A stretch of 64,000 nucleotides of DNA, taken from Diogma glabrata (taxonomy: Eukaryota > Arthropoda > Insecta > Diptera > Cylindrotomidae). The notes beneath the pieces were generated by a model. The model was given only the letters and a program-made list of their open reading frames with translations, was not told the DNA's origin and searched no databases. Every line of letters starts with the position of its first letter. Position 1 is the stretch's first letter. The stretch lies in the NCBI GenBank assembly GCA_963693315.1, contig OY856188.1, forward strand, positions 101,186,462 through 101,250,461, read 5' to 3'. This document shows positions 34,536 to 45,011 of this stretch, one piece after another. Both the position numbers and the translations under genes were made by a program.

Positions 34536-35492
34536 TGTTACGTTTTTCCAACCTCACTTCGAATTGGCCTTACTCTCAATTCGATAAACGCAATTCCCAA
34601 ATCTCTTCCGAGTTCGATCACTGATTAGCAAGCAAAAACACCATGTTTTATTAAGTCTTCAACTCCTTAATTGTTCCACAACAACAGGAAACAAACAATG
34701 CAGCAAACAATATTCTTAACTAGAATATTTTTTCAACAGCTTCAAAAACTCCAACGGTTTATTGTAGAAATTTCCAGTACGCAGCGTCCAAAATAATACA
34801 CAAAATAGTTCTATTGAATAACACTTAAACCTTTATTTACAAAAACTAATTTAAAAATTTCTTCTATTTGCACGATTTTATATCCGCAGTACAATTTGTT
34901 TCGTTTACAATTAATTTTACTCAAACTATTTCCAATATCGCACATTTAACATCATCCGTTGCAGGTTAAAAGAAAACTAATCTATTCTACAAGAGGCAAT
35001 TGCTTATATTCGATTCTACATAATTTCTAGATAATTCGAGATCACTTTTTAGAAACCTTATTAGAATATTCGATTATTTTTCGTTCGTTATGTTGATTTG
35101 ATTCATAAAATCATTCAATTTTATTTATTGTTGACCCTGTGCTGCGATTATGGCAAATTGTGAGTTTAAAACTTCGAAATTATTCAATAAAAATTGTCTA
35201 AAAAATTATTTCGTCAGTAAATTTTATGCGAAAGGAACCGTTTGTTATTTGATATTCAAAATTGAAAATATCGACTTTTTAATTGGCTGCACAAACCAAT
35301 ATACTAAAAAATTATGCGTATTCATACACAACTTGACGTCACAATTTGTGAGTTTTTTCACAATTAAAAAACTGATTATTTAGTAGCACTGATTCTAAGA
35401 AAAAAATGTGACCTTGATTTATTTTTAAAATATTGTATATCGAAAATTAAGGCTTTGTATTTCATTACGTTTATGTAGAATCGTAACAATAT
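34532..35492 (-). mobile_element. Solo LTR with ATAT duplication and an internal insertion
   Basis: The LTR runs from TGTTACG at 34,536 to CGTAACA at 35,488 (953 bp), flanked by ATAT on both sides. It is related to, but clearly diverged from, the LTRs at 10-16 kb and closer to 36,126-36,810. It is longer than its relatives because of a 249-bp insertion at 35,140-35,388. Confidence 0.9.
35140..35388. mobile_element. Small insertion inside the solo LTR (249 bp, CTG duplication)
   Basis: The sister LTR reads GACCCTGATTCTAAG without interruption near 36,700. Here GACCCTG and CTGATTCTAAG are separated by 249 bases, so CTG (35,137-35,139 and 35,389-35,391) is duplicated. The insert starts TGCTGC and ends GTAGCA, a short inverted repeat. 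The 77-residue open frame inside is not recognised. Confidence 0.75.
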
Positions 35493-36121
35493 ATTATCAT
35501 TACAAATATTTCGCTCAATATAGTTTTTGATTAACAGTTCAGAACTATTCAAACACTTAGCGATCCAAAAATATTTTATCAGCCTAAGAAAAAACTTGGC
35601 ATCTTGTGTTTTAATGACAGCTAGCGTGATCTATATTAGTATTAGAAGAAAATTTAAAAAAATTACCTCGCAGCATATGACGTAAAGATCACCGAGTGAT
35701 AATAATTCTATTTTGTATTTCAATTTCAGAAGTAACATTTTTCGGCGTTTCTAAAGGTTGGTCTTCACTGTAGAGTATATATAGAGAGAACATAACTTTA
35801 AAATTGTATGAAGGAGACCGAGAGAGACACGAAAAATAGTGATACAACATCTGTCATATTCAATTTCTCTTTTTTCTATTTTGATTTGTTTTTAATTGCT
35901 ACCACAAACTTAAATTAAATTATAAATAAAAAAAAATTCTAAATGTGAAATGCCAAAATATATTAAATGTTTTCTTCATAGTAATGCTAATTTATTGTAA
36001 TATTATTTTAAATTTATTGTGTTATTTCCATTGATTATTTAACTCAAAAAATTTATAAAGGACAAGCAATATTTTTTAACAACACGAAGAAATATTTAAG
36101 TTATGTAAATATTCTCAAAGA
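35489..36121. other. AT-rich spacer between two solo LTRs
   Basis: Nothing is recognised apart from a TATATA-rich stretch near 35,777. Confidence 0.5.
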
Positions 36122-36814
36122 ATATTGTTACGTTTTTCAACATCATTTCGAATTGGCCTTACTCTTAATTCGATAAACGCAATTCCCAATATCTTTCTGG
36201 GTTCGATCACTGACTAGTAAGCACGAACACCAGGTTTTATTAAGTATTCAACACCTTAATTGTTCCACAACAACAGGAAAACAATACAGCAAACAATATT
36301 CATATCTATAGAATATTGTTCCAACAGCTTCGAAACTCCAACGGTTTATTGTAGAAATTTCCAGTTCACAGCTTACAAAATAATACATAAAATTTATCTC
36401 GTATTAAATATCACTTAAAAATTTTTTTACAAAAACTAATTTTAAAAATAACTTCTATTTACACGATTTTATATGCAAGGTACAACTTTTCGTTTACAAT
36501 TCAATTACATTCCACTCAAAGTATTTCTACTATCGCAGTTTTAATTATAACTTTATACCATCGCAGGTCTAAAATAAAACTAATCAATTATACAAGAGGG
36601 AATTTCTTATATACTATTCTGCAGAATTTCTCGATTATTCGAGGTCATTTTCGATTATTCGAGGTCAATCTAAGAATATTCGATAACATTATGTTAATGT
36701 TGACCCTGATTCTAAGAAGCGAATGTGACGTTGATTTTATTTTTGAAATACATATTGTATATCGAAAATTAAGGTTTTATATTTCATAGCGTTTATGTAG
36801 AATCGTAACAATAT
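36122..36814 (-). mobile_element. Solo LTR, uninterrupted relative (685 bp)
   Basis: It runs from TGTTACG at 36,126 to CGTAACA at 36,810 and is flanked by ATAT on both sides. It shares the GGCCTTACTCTTAATTCGATAAACG and GTTGACCCTGATTCTAAG blocks with 34,536-35,488. It is left over after recombination between the two LTRs of a full element. Confidence 0.9.
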
Positions 36815-37169
36815 TATGAAAATTTTTCTCTCAAACTTGTTTCATTATGGACATATTTATTTTTCATTGTTAAAATTAAAAATATCAAATATTATATGTT
36901 TGGTTATAATAAAAACCAAAATGTCATTTTTTTTTCTTTTTATACAGCCGCAGGGAGGGAGAATTTATTATTTTTTTGGATAGGGTTTTTTCTTGTCGAT
37001 TTAAAAAAAAACTCGCAATAATTGTACAATATTGAATCAAATAAAAAAGTTGCGCACGTCTATGGAAAAAAAAGGTTTCTTAGAGAGAATAAACAAATAA
37101 ATAAAAAAACGATTTGACATAAGTTGTTGCACGCTAAATACTAAAGCTGTGGTGATCGGTTGGTCTCCA

Positions 37170-37335
37170 CCCAATATTTGACCACGAACAAACGTTTGCT
37201 AGCATTTGTTATTTTACCATATCGTTCGGTAATCTCACAAATGTTAACAAACGTTTGATCATTCTAAAATTTTGTACTAAGTAAATTTGTGTTTCCAAAC
37301 GCGTTAGCAAACGTTCGGTGCCCTTGGTGAACCTT
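37170..37335. mobile_element. Small MITE with AACGTTTGCTA inverted repeats
   Basis: CGAACAAACGTTTGCTAGC on the left and GCGTTAGCAAACGTTCGGTG on the right are inverted repeats; AACAAACGTTTG recurs inside. It is about 165 bp long and the ends are approximate. Confidence 0.5.
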
Positions 37336-37370
37336 AAGTACAGTACAGTACAGTACAATATATATTGTAT

Positions 37371-37541
37371 CCCGAGTAAGGAAAAGCTATTAGGCCAAAC
37401 CTGGGCCAAGCCCGCGGCACAGCTTTTGGGGATTGGGCCAGCCTTAACTTTTTCAACCAGCCCAAGCTTGGACCAAGCATTTACAACTGGTCCAGAGTGA
37501 AACCAAAGCTAACTACCCAAGGGTTGGAAAGCCAATACGGG
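37371..37541. mobile_element. GGCCCA-rich MITE, short copy 3
   Basis: It begins CCCGAGTAAGGAAAAGCT and ends GCCAATACGGG, and is an internally deleted, inverted relative of 23,988-24,360. It sits next to a CAGTA microsatellite (37,340-37,357). AT is present on both sides and may be the target duplication. Confidence 0.65.
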
Positions 37542-39111
37542 ATATACAGCAGTTTCGTTTTGATGTTGAATTAAGTTCGGTTTTTAGTTGAGTTGAATTT
37601 TCTGATAGTGTTGTTTTCCCGATTTGCCAGTTTTTCCATTGTTTAATACTTTTTTTGTTTGGTTTTGAAATTATCATATTTTGAAATTTAAATTATTTAT
37701 CTTGCATCGTTATTTTTTATATTTTCTCACGATTCCTTTAAAATCCTACAAGTTTTGTTGTGGTAGTATATTGTCAGCTTAGATGAGTTTTCCCGTATAA
37801 CACTGTTACCGTTACAACAATCACATTACATCGTAAAACGAAGTTAATGTGATTTTCGATTGTTATATCAGATCAAAAACAAAATTGATTTTTTTTCTAT
37901 CTGACAGCAAATTTTTATAATAAGAGATTTCAAATTTTAGAGGATTTTATTATTTAAAATTAAAATAAATAATTCTAAATTAAATAAAAGTGTGTTTAAA
38001 ACAAGAAAATTCAAGTGAAATTTGAAATCAGCCAATTGTGCTCATTAATAATTTAAAAGGTTTTAAATAATCTAGAAGTTAAGTACAAAATTGGTGAAAT
38101 ATTATTCATTTAACTATTTTAAATTTTTGTTTAAGTTTTTTGGAGTTCATAATGGAACGAAATGTGGAACCGAATGTGCAAGATTCTTTTGATGGTATGC
38201 AGGACTCGTCTATGGAAGATGCTCCCATGAAGAAGAAGGTTTATTATTGGATAAATTGGTAAGCTATTCATCTTCTTCGTCTTCGTCATCTTCGTCTTCG
38301 TCATCTTCGTCTTCGTCGTCGTCGCCTTCATCTTCACCTGACTATCCTGGGTTTAGCCCTTCATTTAATGAACGTTGCAAAAATCATTTAGAAGAAACAA
38401 AAAGTATCGGGTGACAAACTTTATTGATGATGTTATCAAATGTTATTAAGAAGATGAAGTAAATTAATTAATTTCATTGCAATTTTTGTTTATTAAATTA
38501 TGATTCCATTTTTAGTTTCGGTCTAACTTGAGACTTTCGCGAAGAACTGCTGATTTCCTTATAAATTTACAAATAGTATTAATTTTAAACAAAATTTACG
38601 TTGTGGTGGAAGAGCTTGTGTACCAACAGAACATCAATGTTTAATTTACTTATGGTAATTAAAATTATACACAAAATCTGAAGTGCATTCTTATAACAAT
38701 TAGTAAATTATTTTAAGGTTTGCGGGCAATAAGATTACTTACAGGGATGTTTCCAATTTATTTGATGTATCCATTTCAACCCCATTCAGAATAATAACAA
38801 ATGCACTGAAAAAAACATGTCCTATTTCCAATCGAAATGCAATTGTCTCAACCTCACCGTGCGGTCACATATGGCGAATCAAACTACGAAATTGCTTCAA
38901 CAACTCTACAGTTATAAATCGATGAAGTTGAGACAATCACACGAAATATTTATGTGAAAATAAAATATAGTTCAATTAATCTCAAAAACTTAAACTTTAA
39001 AATGTAAAATTCATGATATAAGGCCAAAGAATTCTAAGACATTAGAAATGAATGTATTCAATTGAAAAGAATGAAAAATTGCTTTGAAAAGTGAAAGATC
39101 CGTAACAAAAG

Positions 39112-39214
39112 TTTTATCTCAATTCCGGTCGGTTCGGGGAATCGAACCGGCGTCCCTTTGATCAAAGTTTATATGGTTAACCATTTAACCAACTCGACCA
39201 GCGACGAGATAAAA
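39112..39214 (-). ncRNA. tRNA-like cloverleaf, unit 1
   Basis: The outer stem TTTTATCTC/GAGATAAAA (39,112-39,120 with 39,206-39,214) encloses a 7-bp acceptor-like stem (CCGGTCG 39,125-39,131 with CGACCAG 39,195-39,201, one wobble pair). Inside it are three hairpins: GTTCG-6-CGAAC, CTTTGATCAAAG, and GGTTAA-CCAT-TTAACC. On the minus strand GGTTCGATTCC is a perfect B box and TGGTCGAGTTGG resembles an A box. The T-arm does not fold like a true tRNA's, so it is tRNA-like and not a tRNA gene. Confidence 0.65.
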
Positions 39215-39552
39215 TTTTGTTTTTGGACGATCGACTTAACATCACAATTATTTAATTCATTTTTAATGTCAATTTTTTGTCTTATTTATTTATTCTACGA
39301 ACACGTTTTACCGTTCTTCATACCTCAAATAAGTTGACATTGAATGAAGAACATTATGGATCTACGAATATGGGAGACAAATCCCAACTAGTGGAGAATG
39401 GCCACTAACCAATTTAAATTCAAGATTTTATTAAGAGTTTAGCAATGGATCTAACCATTATGTAGTTTAGAATTCTAAGACATTAGAAATGAATGTATTC
39501 AATTGAAAAGAATGAAAAATTGCTTTGAAAAGTGAAAGATCCGTAACAAAAG

Positions 39553-39655
39553 TTTTATCTCAATTCCGGTCGGTTCGGGGAATCGAACCGGCGTCCCTCT
39601 GATCAAAGTTTATATGGTTAACCATTTAACCAACTCGACCAGCGACGAGATAAAA
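39553..39655 (-). ncRNA. tRNA-like cloverleaf, unit 2
   Basis: Same structure 441 bases further on. The only difference seen is T to C in the middle hairpin (CTCTGATCAAAG), which breaks one pair. Confidence 0.65.
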
Positions 39656-40752
39656 TTTTGTTTTTGGACGATCGACTTAACATCACAATTATTTAATTCA
39701 TTTTTAATGTCAATTTTTTGTCTTATTTATTTATTCTACGAACACGTTTTACCGTTCTTCATACCTCAAATAAGTTGACATTGAATGAAGAACATTATGG
39801 ATCTACGAATATGGGAGACAAATCCCAACTAGTGGAGAATGGCCACTAACCAATTTAAATTCAAGATTTTATTAAGAGTTTAGCAATGGATCTAACCATT
39901 ATGTAGTTTAGAATTCTAAGACATTAGAAATGAATGTATTCAATTGAAAAGAATGAAAAATTGCTTTGAAAAGTGAAAGATCCGTAACAAAAGTTTTATA
40001 TCGATTCCCCGAGCCGACCGGAATTGAGATAAAACTTTTGTTACGGATCTTTCACTTTTCAAAGCAATTTTTCATTCTTTTCAATTGAATACATTCATTT
40101 CTAATGTCTTAGAATTCTAAACTACATAATGGTTAGATCCATTGCTAAACTCTTAATAAAATCTTGAAGGCCAAAGAAAATTTGTTTCAGGGAAATAGTT
40201 ATTATCTTTATTCAACTACTGTTATATTCGATATAACACTTTATATTTTAAATAAACCTCATTCTGTTGTTAGGAAAATGTTATCGTGTAGTTGTCCCAA
40301 TCACAGTGAAATTGATTGCAAATAATTTTTCTTTGCATGAATAATGAACTGCCAACTTCGAGATGAGGTTGTCATGAACTTCAATATTTTTTTCAGTGTG
40401 TATGCGAATTTCTATTCGACATTTCTACTGAATTAATAAAATTCCCATTGACCGAGGTAGAAAAAATCAATTGAGCAGGTAATTAAACAAACGCAATTTA
40501 AAGGAATTTTGAGACAGTAGGTATTGAGACAGGCATTTTATGAGACGAAGATGATCCGCAGAACAAATCCAAGTAGCAGACAAAGAAGTAACCAACGAAA
40601 GTAATTCTGAAATCGTAATGCGTCATTTGGGTGAGTTGAAACGGAATACAATTGCCGAAACACTTCAATAAAAATATTATTTTATACTTATACAAAAATA
40701 TTTTTTATTTCATACTGATATCTAAAACGACATTTTTCGGATTATTTATGGT

Positions 40753-40830
40753 ACAAAAAGTTGTACTTTAACGTCCTAGGACTTTATAAAATTTTATAAA
40801 ATCCTAGGACGTTAAAGTTCAACTTGTTAA
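40753..40830. repeat. 78-bp near-perfect palindrome between convergent genes
   Basis: The arms ACTTTAACGTCCTAGGA and TCCTAGGACGTTAAAGT flank TTTATAAA-AA-TTTTATAAA around 40,791/40,792. It lies between the 3' ends of the plus-strand HARBI1-like gene (40,671) and the minus-strand gene (41,051), where a two-way transcription end would be expected. Confidence 0.75.
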
Positions 40831-41050
40831 GCAAAATTTAAAACTCATTTCTTTTTATTTTAATAAATTTCCAGTATGAAATAAAATTTTGTATTTAGCT
40901 CAAACGAAAAGTGTTTTTAAAGGTACTCATTAGTAATTTCGTAAAAACTAGCTCGTACTTTAAAGTTTCACTTTTTGTTGTAGATAAATAAATAACTATT
41001 ATTTCATAGTTTATAATAATATAGTTAAGTTAATATAGTTACTAAATAAT

Positions 41051-41688
41051 TCATTTTCTTATAAATTTATTTATGACATCTATTTTTTCTATTTGCCGTT
41101 GCCGTTTCGCTGCCACCTTTTCTCTATGTTGTTGTTCTTTCATTTGTTGTTTCAGTTGATTTCGTCGCTCTTTTAAATCTTCAGTTTCTTTATGGTTTTT
41201 GCTAATTTATTTCATGTTCTATGAACAATTTGTTGTTGCTTTCCAAAAATCGATCCCTCATCTTATCTTGTTCGGTTTTTCTTTTGCGTGAAGTGCTCGG
41301 TCATGGTGATGAAGGTGGTGGTGACGCAGCTGATACTGATACAGCTGATCGTGATGAACCAGCTGGTAGTAATGGTGACGCAGCTGATGCTGGGGATCCA
41401 GTTGATCGTGATGAACCAGCTGGTGGTAATGGTGAAGCAGCTGATGCTGGGGATCCAGCTGATAGAAGTGGGACAACTGGTGATGTGCTGGTGATGTGGT
41501 TTATGCAAATATGTGTAGCAGGTTGAAACGGAATAATCTGTCGTTTTTACTTTCCTTTGTCTTATGCCAGGGGATACCAAAAAATCGGGTAGTAAAATCG
41601 AATCATTTAAGCCAACTACTCTCTCAATTTCTGTTTGGTATAATCCGTCTTGATATACCACACCACTTGACCGATTATTTTCCGCCAT
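41051..41688 (-). pseudogene. Probable accessory (Myb/SANT-type?) gene of the second Harbinger element
   Basis: ATG at 41,688 opens MAENNRSSGVVYQDGLYQTE with about 60 coding-like residues. After a frame change near 41,500 the frame reads a Ser/Ala/Pro stretch made by a 57-bp repeat (SPASAASPLPPAGSSRSTG), then after a TGA near 41,302 SRKRKTEQDKMRDRFLESNN, and after further breaks near 41,210 a charged coiled-coil tail (LKERRNQLKQQMKEQQ, ending NKFIRK) with TGA at 41,051. I do not recognise a firm domain. The convergent position beside a Harbinger transposase, as in the 21-23 kb element, suggests the accessory DNA-binding protein. Confidence 0.45.
41347..41460. repeat. 57-bp minisatellite, two copies
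   Basis: GATCGTGATGAACCAGCTGG opens each copy (41,347 and 41,404). The unit is 19 codons long, so the repeat keeps frames open on several frames and both strands. This creates false open frames over 41,221-41,526. Confidence 0.85.
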
Positions 41689-41967
41689 TTTTTTAACCCG
41701 TTTGACGTTTAAAAACACATTTGTAACGTGTTTCAACCTGTATTTGTGTGTTAGATCTATTAATCCATTAATTTTATTAGTCAAAAAAATCCACAAATCC
41801 TTTTTTTTTTAATTTTTTAAAAGGCCCTACTGTGTCAAAATATGTTGCATATTCTGCTAGTAGAAATTACTTTTCTGCCTTATACCATTTTGTCTGTAGT
41901 AAATTATTTGAATCTGAAATAAAAATTATATTAAATAAATTAAATTTATGTTTTTGATGTTATATAC

Positions 41968-44475
41968 CACACATGGCCAAACCGCGGCTCGCGAGCCGCA
42001 TGCGGCTCTTTAAAAGAATAAATGCGGCTCTCGAAAAGAAATGAAAAAATTAAACAATATTTAATAATTCATAAAAATTGTAACAAAATTAGAAATAATA
42101 CATATAATTTATAATGCTGTTTAATATAATATGAAAATATAACAAGTAAAATAAAATATTTAAAATAATAATATAATATGATTTAATGCAATCATATTAT
42201 TATATTTAGGTCCGTCCTGTCGAAGTTACTACCATTGGAGTTTTTTGCGACTTTGTTTTAGTTTGATACTACTTTACTTCGCGAATCAAGATTAAGTATA
42301 ATCCGCTGTTATAAATAAATTTAACTAATTTTATTATTTAAGGTTATACGTTTAACATATTCTAGTGGACTAAAAATAAAATCACCTGTATTCGTTTCAA
42401 ATTAATGCACAAAAATCTTTCTCAAAATCAAAAGTCTTTCCTTTTGGATTCGTTTGTTTTTCTATGATTATCTTTTTCTGCAATTTTTTTATAAACAATA
42501 TTTTTGATATTTTATCTTTAGGCAATTTGCCGACGTTAAATTTAATGTATCCTTTAATATTCCAATTAAAAAATGAATAAGTTCATAATTAAATAGAATT
42601 AAAAACACGTGCAAATCCGACATATACTACCTCAACCGCTTCTACATCTACGACAGTAAGATATTACACTAAACCAAAAACGAAATTAAAAACTTAAGGA
42701 AATTGCAAGAAAAAAACGGTGATTTCATCTCTTGTAGCGAAATATAATATTTTGCGTGTTTTTTATGAATACTCCGTTTTTTAATTTAACTGCTAAATAT
42801 GTCAGACCACAACAGCAATGGAACAGGTGGTTAAAATGCTGGATCTTTTAAATACCAAATTGCACAGATTAATTAGCAATGTTCCAGTATCACGTCATAC
42901 CACTGAGCGACGTATTACGGAAATAAGTAAAGATATTAAACAGCGGCTACAAGTAGATGTAAAAAATTGTGTAGCTTTCAGCTTAGCCTTTGACGAATCA
43001 ATCAATATACAAGATACCCCCCAGTTAGCTGTATTTATCCGATACGATTCCGAATCTTTAATTGTAAAGGAAGAACTATTGGATTTGGTAGCACTTAAAA
43101 ATACTACTCGTGGTATTGATACTAAGAGTGCCCTTGATAATATATTGTCAGATACAGATATTCCACTGAATAATTTGGTAAGTGTAGCAACTGACGGAGC
43201 ACCTGCAATGTTAGGAAAAAATGTAGGCCTTATTGGTCTATTAAAAAATGATCCAAGAATACCCGAATTCTGGCACTTCATTGCATTGTTCATCGTGAAC
43301 ATTTAGTTGCAAAATATTTTAAATACGAAAACGTAATGAAAACTGTGCTACAAATTGTGAACTATATTCGGACGAATTCAAAAACCCATCGCCAATTCAA
43401 GAACTTTATCGAAGCACTGGACTTTGAAGATCATTGTCAAGATATAACATTTTACTGCCTTGTGCGATGGTTATCCACCTATAATGTTCTAAGCCGATTT
43501 GTTGATTTAATGGAACCTATCAGAAATTTCCTCAAAGAAAAAGAAAAACACTATCTGGAATTAAAGGATGATGAATGGATTAATAACTGTATGTTTTTGA
43601 CTGATATAATGGAGCATCTGCAATCCCTCAACCTAGCTTTACAAGGAAAAGATAAAGTTATTGCTGATCTTATTCAAACGATTCTGAGTTTTATTAAAAA
43701 AATTCATCTTTTTCAACGAGATTTAACAACAAAAGTGTTCAACCACTTTCCTCGTCTGACAGACTCTCTAAAATTAATGATAACAAACTGAGTGAATACG
43801 ACAGTAAATTAGCAGAATTATTAAAAGACTTTCACTTGCGATTTAATGATCTGAATAATTTAAATATTTCTCTTAATTTACTTGTAAATCCATTCGAAAT
43901 TAACATTATTAATGAGGGCTTATCGATTCCTTGTTATATTTTGCATGACAGTGCCTCAGGAGAAATGGAATTACTAGAGCTACAGGAAGATCACATTCTT
44001 AAAATGCATCACAAAGCCACACAATCTCCAAATGAGTTTTGGAAACTAGTGTCTCAATCAAAGTACCCCAATTTGAAAAAAGCTGCTGCCAGATTACTGT
44101 CCATATTCGGTACAACATATTGTTGTGAATCACTTTCTTCAACAATGAAGTTTATAAAATCAAACCACCGTTCACAACTTACAGATAAGCATTTAACGGA
44201 ATTAATTCGTACTGCGCTAACAAACTATGAACCAGATTTCAAAAAATTCACGGCCAATTTACAAACAAACATGCCATCTACCAGCAGGCATGTCATGTAA
44301 CAAACTTTAAATATGTATTTGTATGTATTTATAACTATAAGTACATAATTGTTTTTTCAATAAAATAAATATTTCCAAACAACTGATACTTTTGAAAAAA
44401 AAATTTTTTTGTGGCTCTCGAAACGAGAGATTATTGTACTGCGGCTCAACGTGTAGTGAAGCTTGGCCACCTCTG
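41968..44475 (+). mobile_element. hAT transposon (ZBED/GTF2IRD2-like), decayed
   Basis: The left end CACACATGGCCAA and the right end read in reverse, CAGAGGTGGCCAA, are imperfect inverted repeats, and both subterminal regions are rich in GCGGCTC. ATATAC is present on each outer side (41,962-41,967 and 44,476-44,481), shorter than the usual 8-bp duplication. It contains one hAT transposase pseudogene in plus orientation and AATAAA near 44,362. Confidence 0.8.
42818..44300 (+). pseudogene. hAT transposase, three frame pieces
   Basis: Piece 1 (42,818-43,275) has AFSLAFDESINIQDTPQL and VSVATDGAPAMLGKN, which carry the first two catalytic Asp residues. After a frame change near 43,275 piece 2 (to about 43,770) begins HCIVHREHLVAKYF and includes LVRWLSTYNVLSRFVDL, the RW segment of hAT proteins. 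After a second change piece 3 (to 44,300) holds the C-terminal dimerisation region, AAARLLSIFGTTYCCESLSS and FIKSNHRSQLTDKHL. The N-terminal BED zinc finger is missing. Similar proteins are annotated in animals as GTF2IRD2- or ZBED-like. The two frameshifts and missing N-terminus make this copy inactive. Confidence 0.85.
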
Positions 44476-45011
44476 ATATACTGTCAGTCTCGATTAAAAT
44501 TGGTTCAACCAAAAACTGCTGTTCGGGCTCAGACCGTGTTGCTACCTCTTCTAATTAATTGATTGCAATCTCATCTATAACAAATAAATTTATTAATGTG
44601 TTTATTTAAAAATATTTCTTATTATTATTATTGTTACTATTCCCAATAGTCTTCACATTAAAGAATTCGGCTACATCGGCAAGCTTGATTTTCACTACAT
44701 ATCCATCTGTGAATATGTTCTTAAAATTTACAATTTTTAATGATAATTTTTAATCAATAATTATTACCTATTTTACTCTCCAGAAAAACGAAATCGAATA
44801 TAACATTTAAATTACAGTAAAACTCGTTTATAAAGTACGGTCAAGGGACTGACGTAAGCGTACGTTATACACCATGGTACGTTATATCCAAAAAAATTAA
44901 AAAAGCATAAGCAAATTTGCCTGTTATTCTCATTATATCATTGTATTTCATATTAAATTATTTGCTACATGTTAATTGATATAAATTCAATCACAAAAAA
45001 ATAGGAATAGT

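Larger units (their letters stand above)
39021..40178 (-). mobile_element. Tandem 441-bp tRNA-like element with snap-back, 11-bp duplication
   Basis: The insert 39,032-40,167 is flanked by AGGCCAAAGAA on both sides (39,021-39,031 and 40,168-40,178). It consists of two head-to-tail 441-bp units (39,032-39,472 and 39,473-39,913) that I see differing at one base, a partial third unit (to about 40,000), and an inverted partial copy (about 40,003-40,167) that crosses a unit junction. The long, variable-type target duplication points to target-primed retrotransposition. Head-to-tail units with an inverted partial copy resemble the architecture of Penelope-like elements, but there is no reverse transcriptase and no hammerhead core that I can see. 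The Pol III-like boxes suggest a SINE-like origin. Confidence 0.8.
38804..40398. mobile_element. CACTG-ended DNA transposon inserted in the HARBI1-like exon
   Basis: The ends CACTGAAAAAAACATG and TATTTTTTTCAGTG are inverted repeats, with further inverted matches inside (GTCTCAACCTCA, CATGACAACCTCATC). TG flanks both sides (38,802-38,803 and 40,399-40,400). Removing the element and one TG restores the open frame of the host exon, which proves the boundaries. CACTG ends suggest the CACTA/Mirage/Chapaev group. Without the nested array it would be only about 450 bp, so it is non-autonomous. Confidence 0.8.
38152..40671 (+). pseudogene. Second HARBI1-like transposase gene, split by a transposon and internally deleted
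   Basis: Exon 1 (38,152-38,458) starts MERNVEPNVQDSFDGMQ, goes through a serine run coded by TCTTCG repeats (38,275-38,335), and ends in FIDDVIKCY and EDE. Intron 1 is 38,459-38,515 (GTAAAT...TTTTTAG). Exon 2 (38,516-38,654) has FRSNLRLSRRTADFLINLQ and CGGRACVPTEHQ. Intron 2 is 38,655-38,717 (63 nt). Exon 3 has FAGNKITYRDVSNLFDVS and is interrupted at 38,804 by a CACTG element; it resumes at 40,401 as VCEFLFDISTELIKFP. A deletion then removes the DDE core, and the C-terminus GELKRNTIAETLQ ends at TAA 40,669-40,671, overlapping AATAAA. Frameshifts also occur near 38,240, 38,405 and 38,590 and a TAA at 38,447. N- and C-terminal parts are those of Harbinger-type transposases. Confidence 0.75.

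Noticed and set aside
38131..38337. Minus-strand Lys/Thr-rich open frame
   Set aside because: It is the reverse reading of the TCTTCG serine-codon repeat in exon 1 of the HARBI1-like gene.
39112..39655. Two true tRNA genes
   Set aside because: The B box is perfect, but the T-arm and anticodon arm do not fold as in a tRNA and the units are part of a mobile array.
39032..40167. Hammerhead ribozyme in the 441-bp unit (expected in Penelope-like elements)
   Set aside because: No CTGANGA core paired with a GAAA segment was seen on either strand.
41221..41526. Plus-strand open frame rich in Asp, Gly and Ala
   Set aside because: It exists only because the 57-bp repeat keeps frames open on both strands; the minus strand has the better coding-like context.
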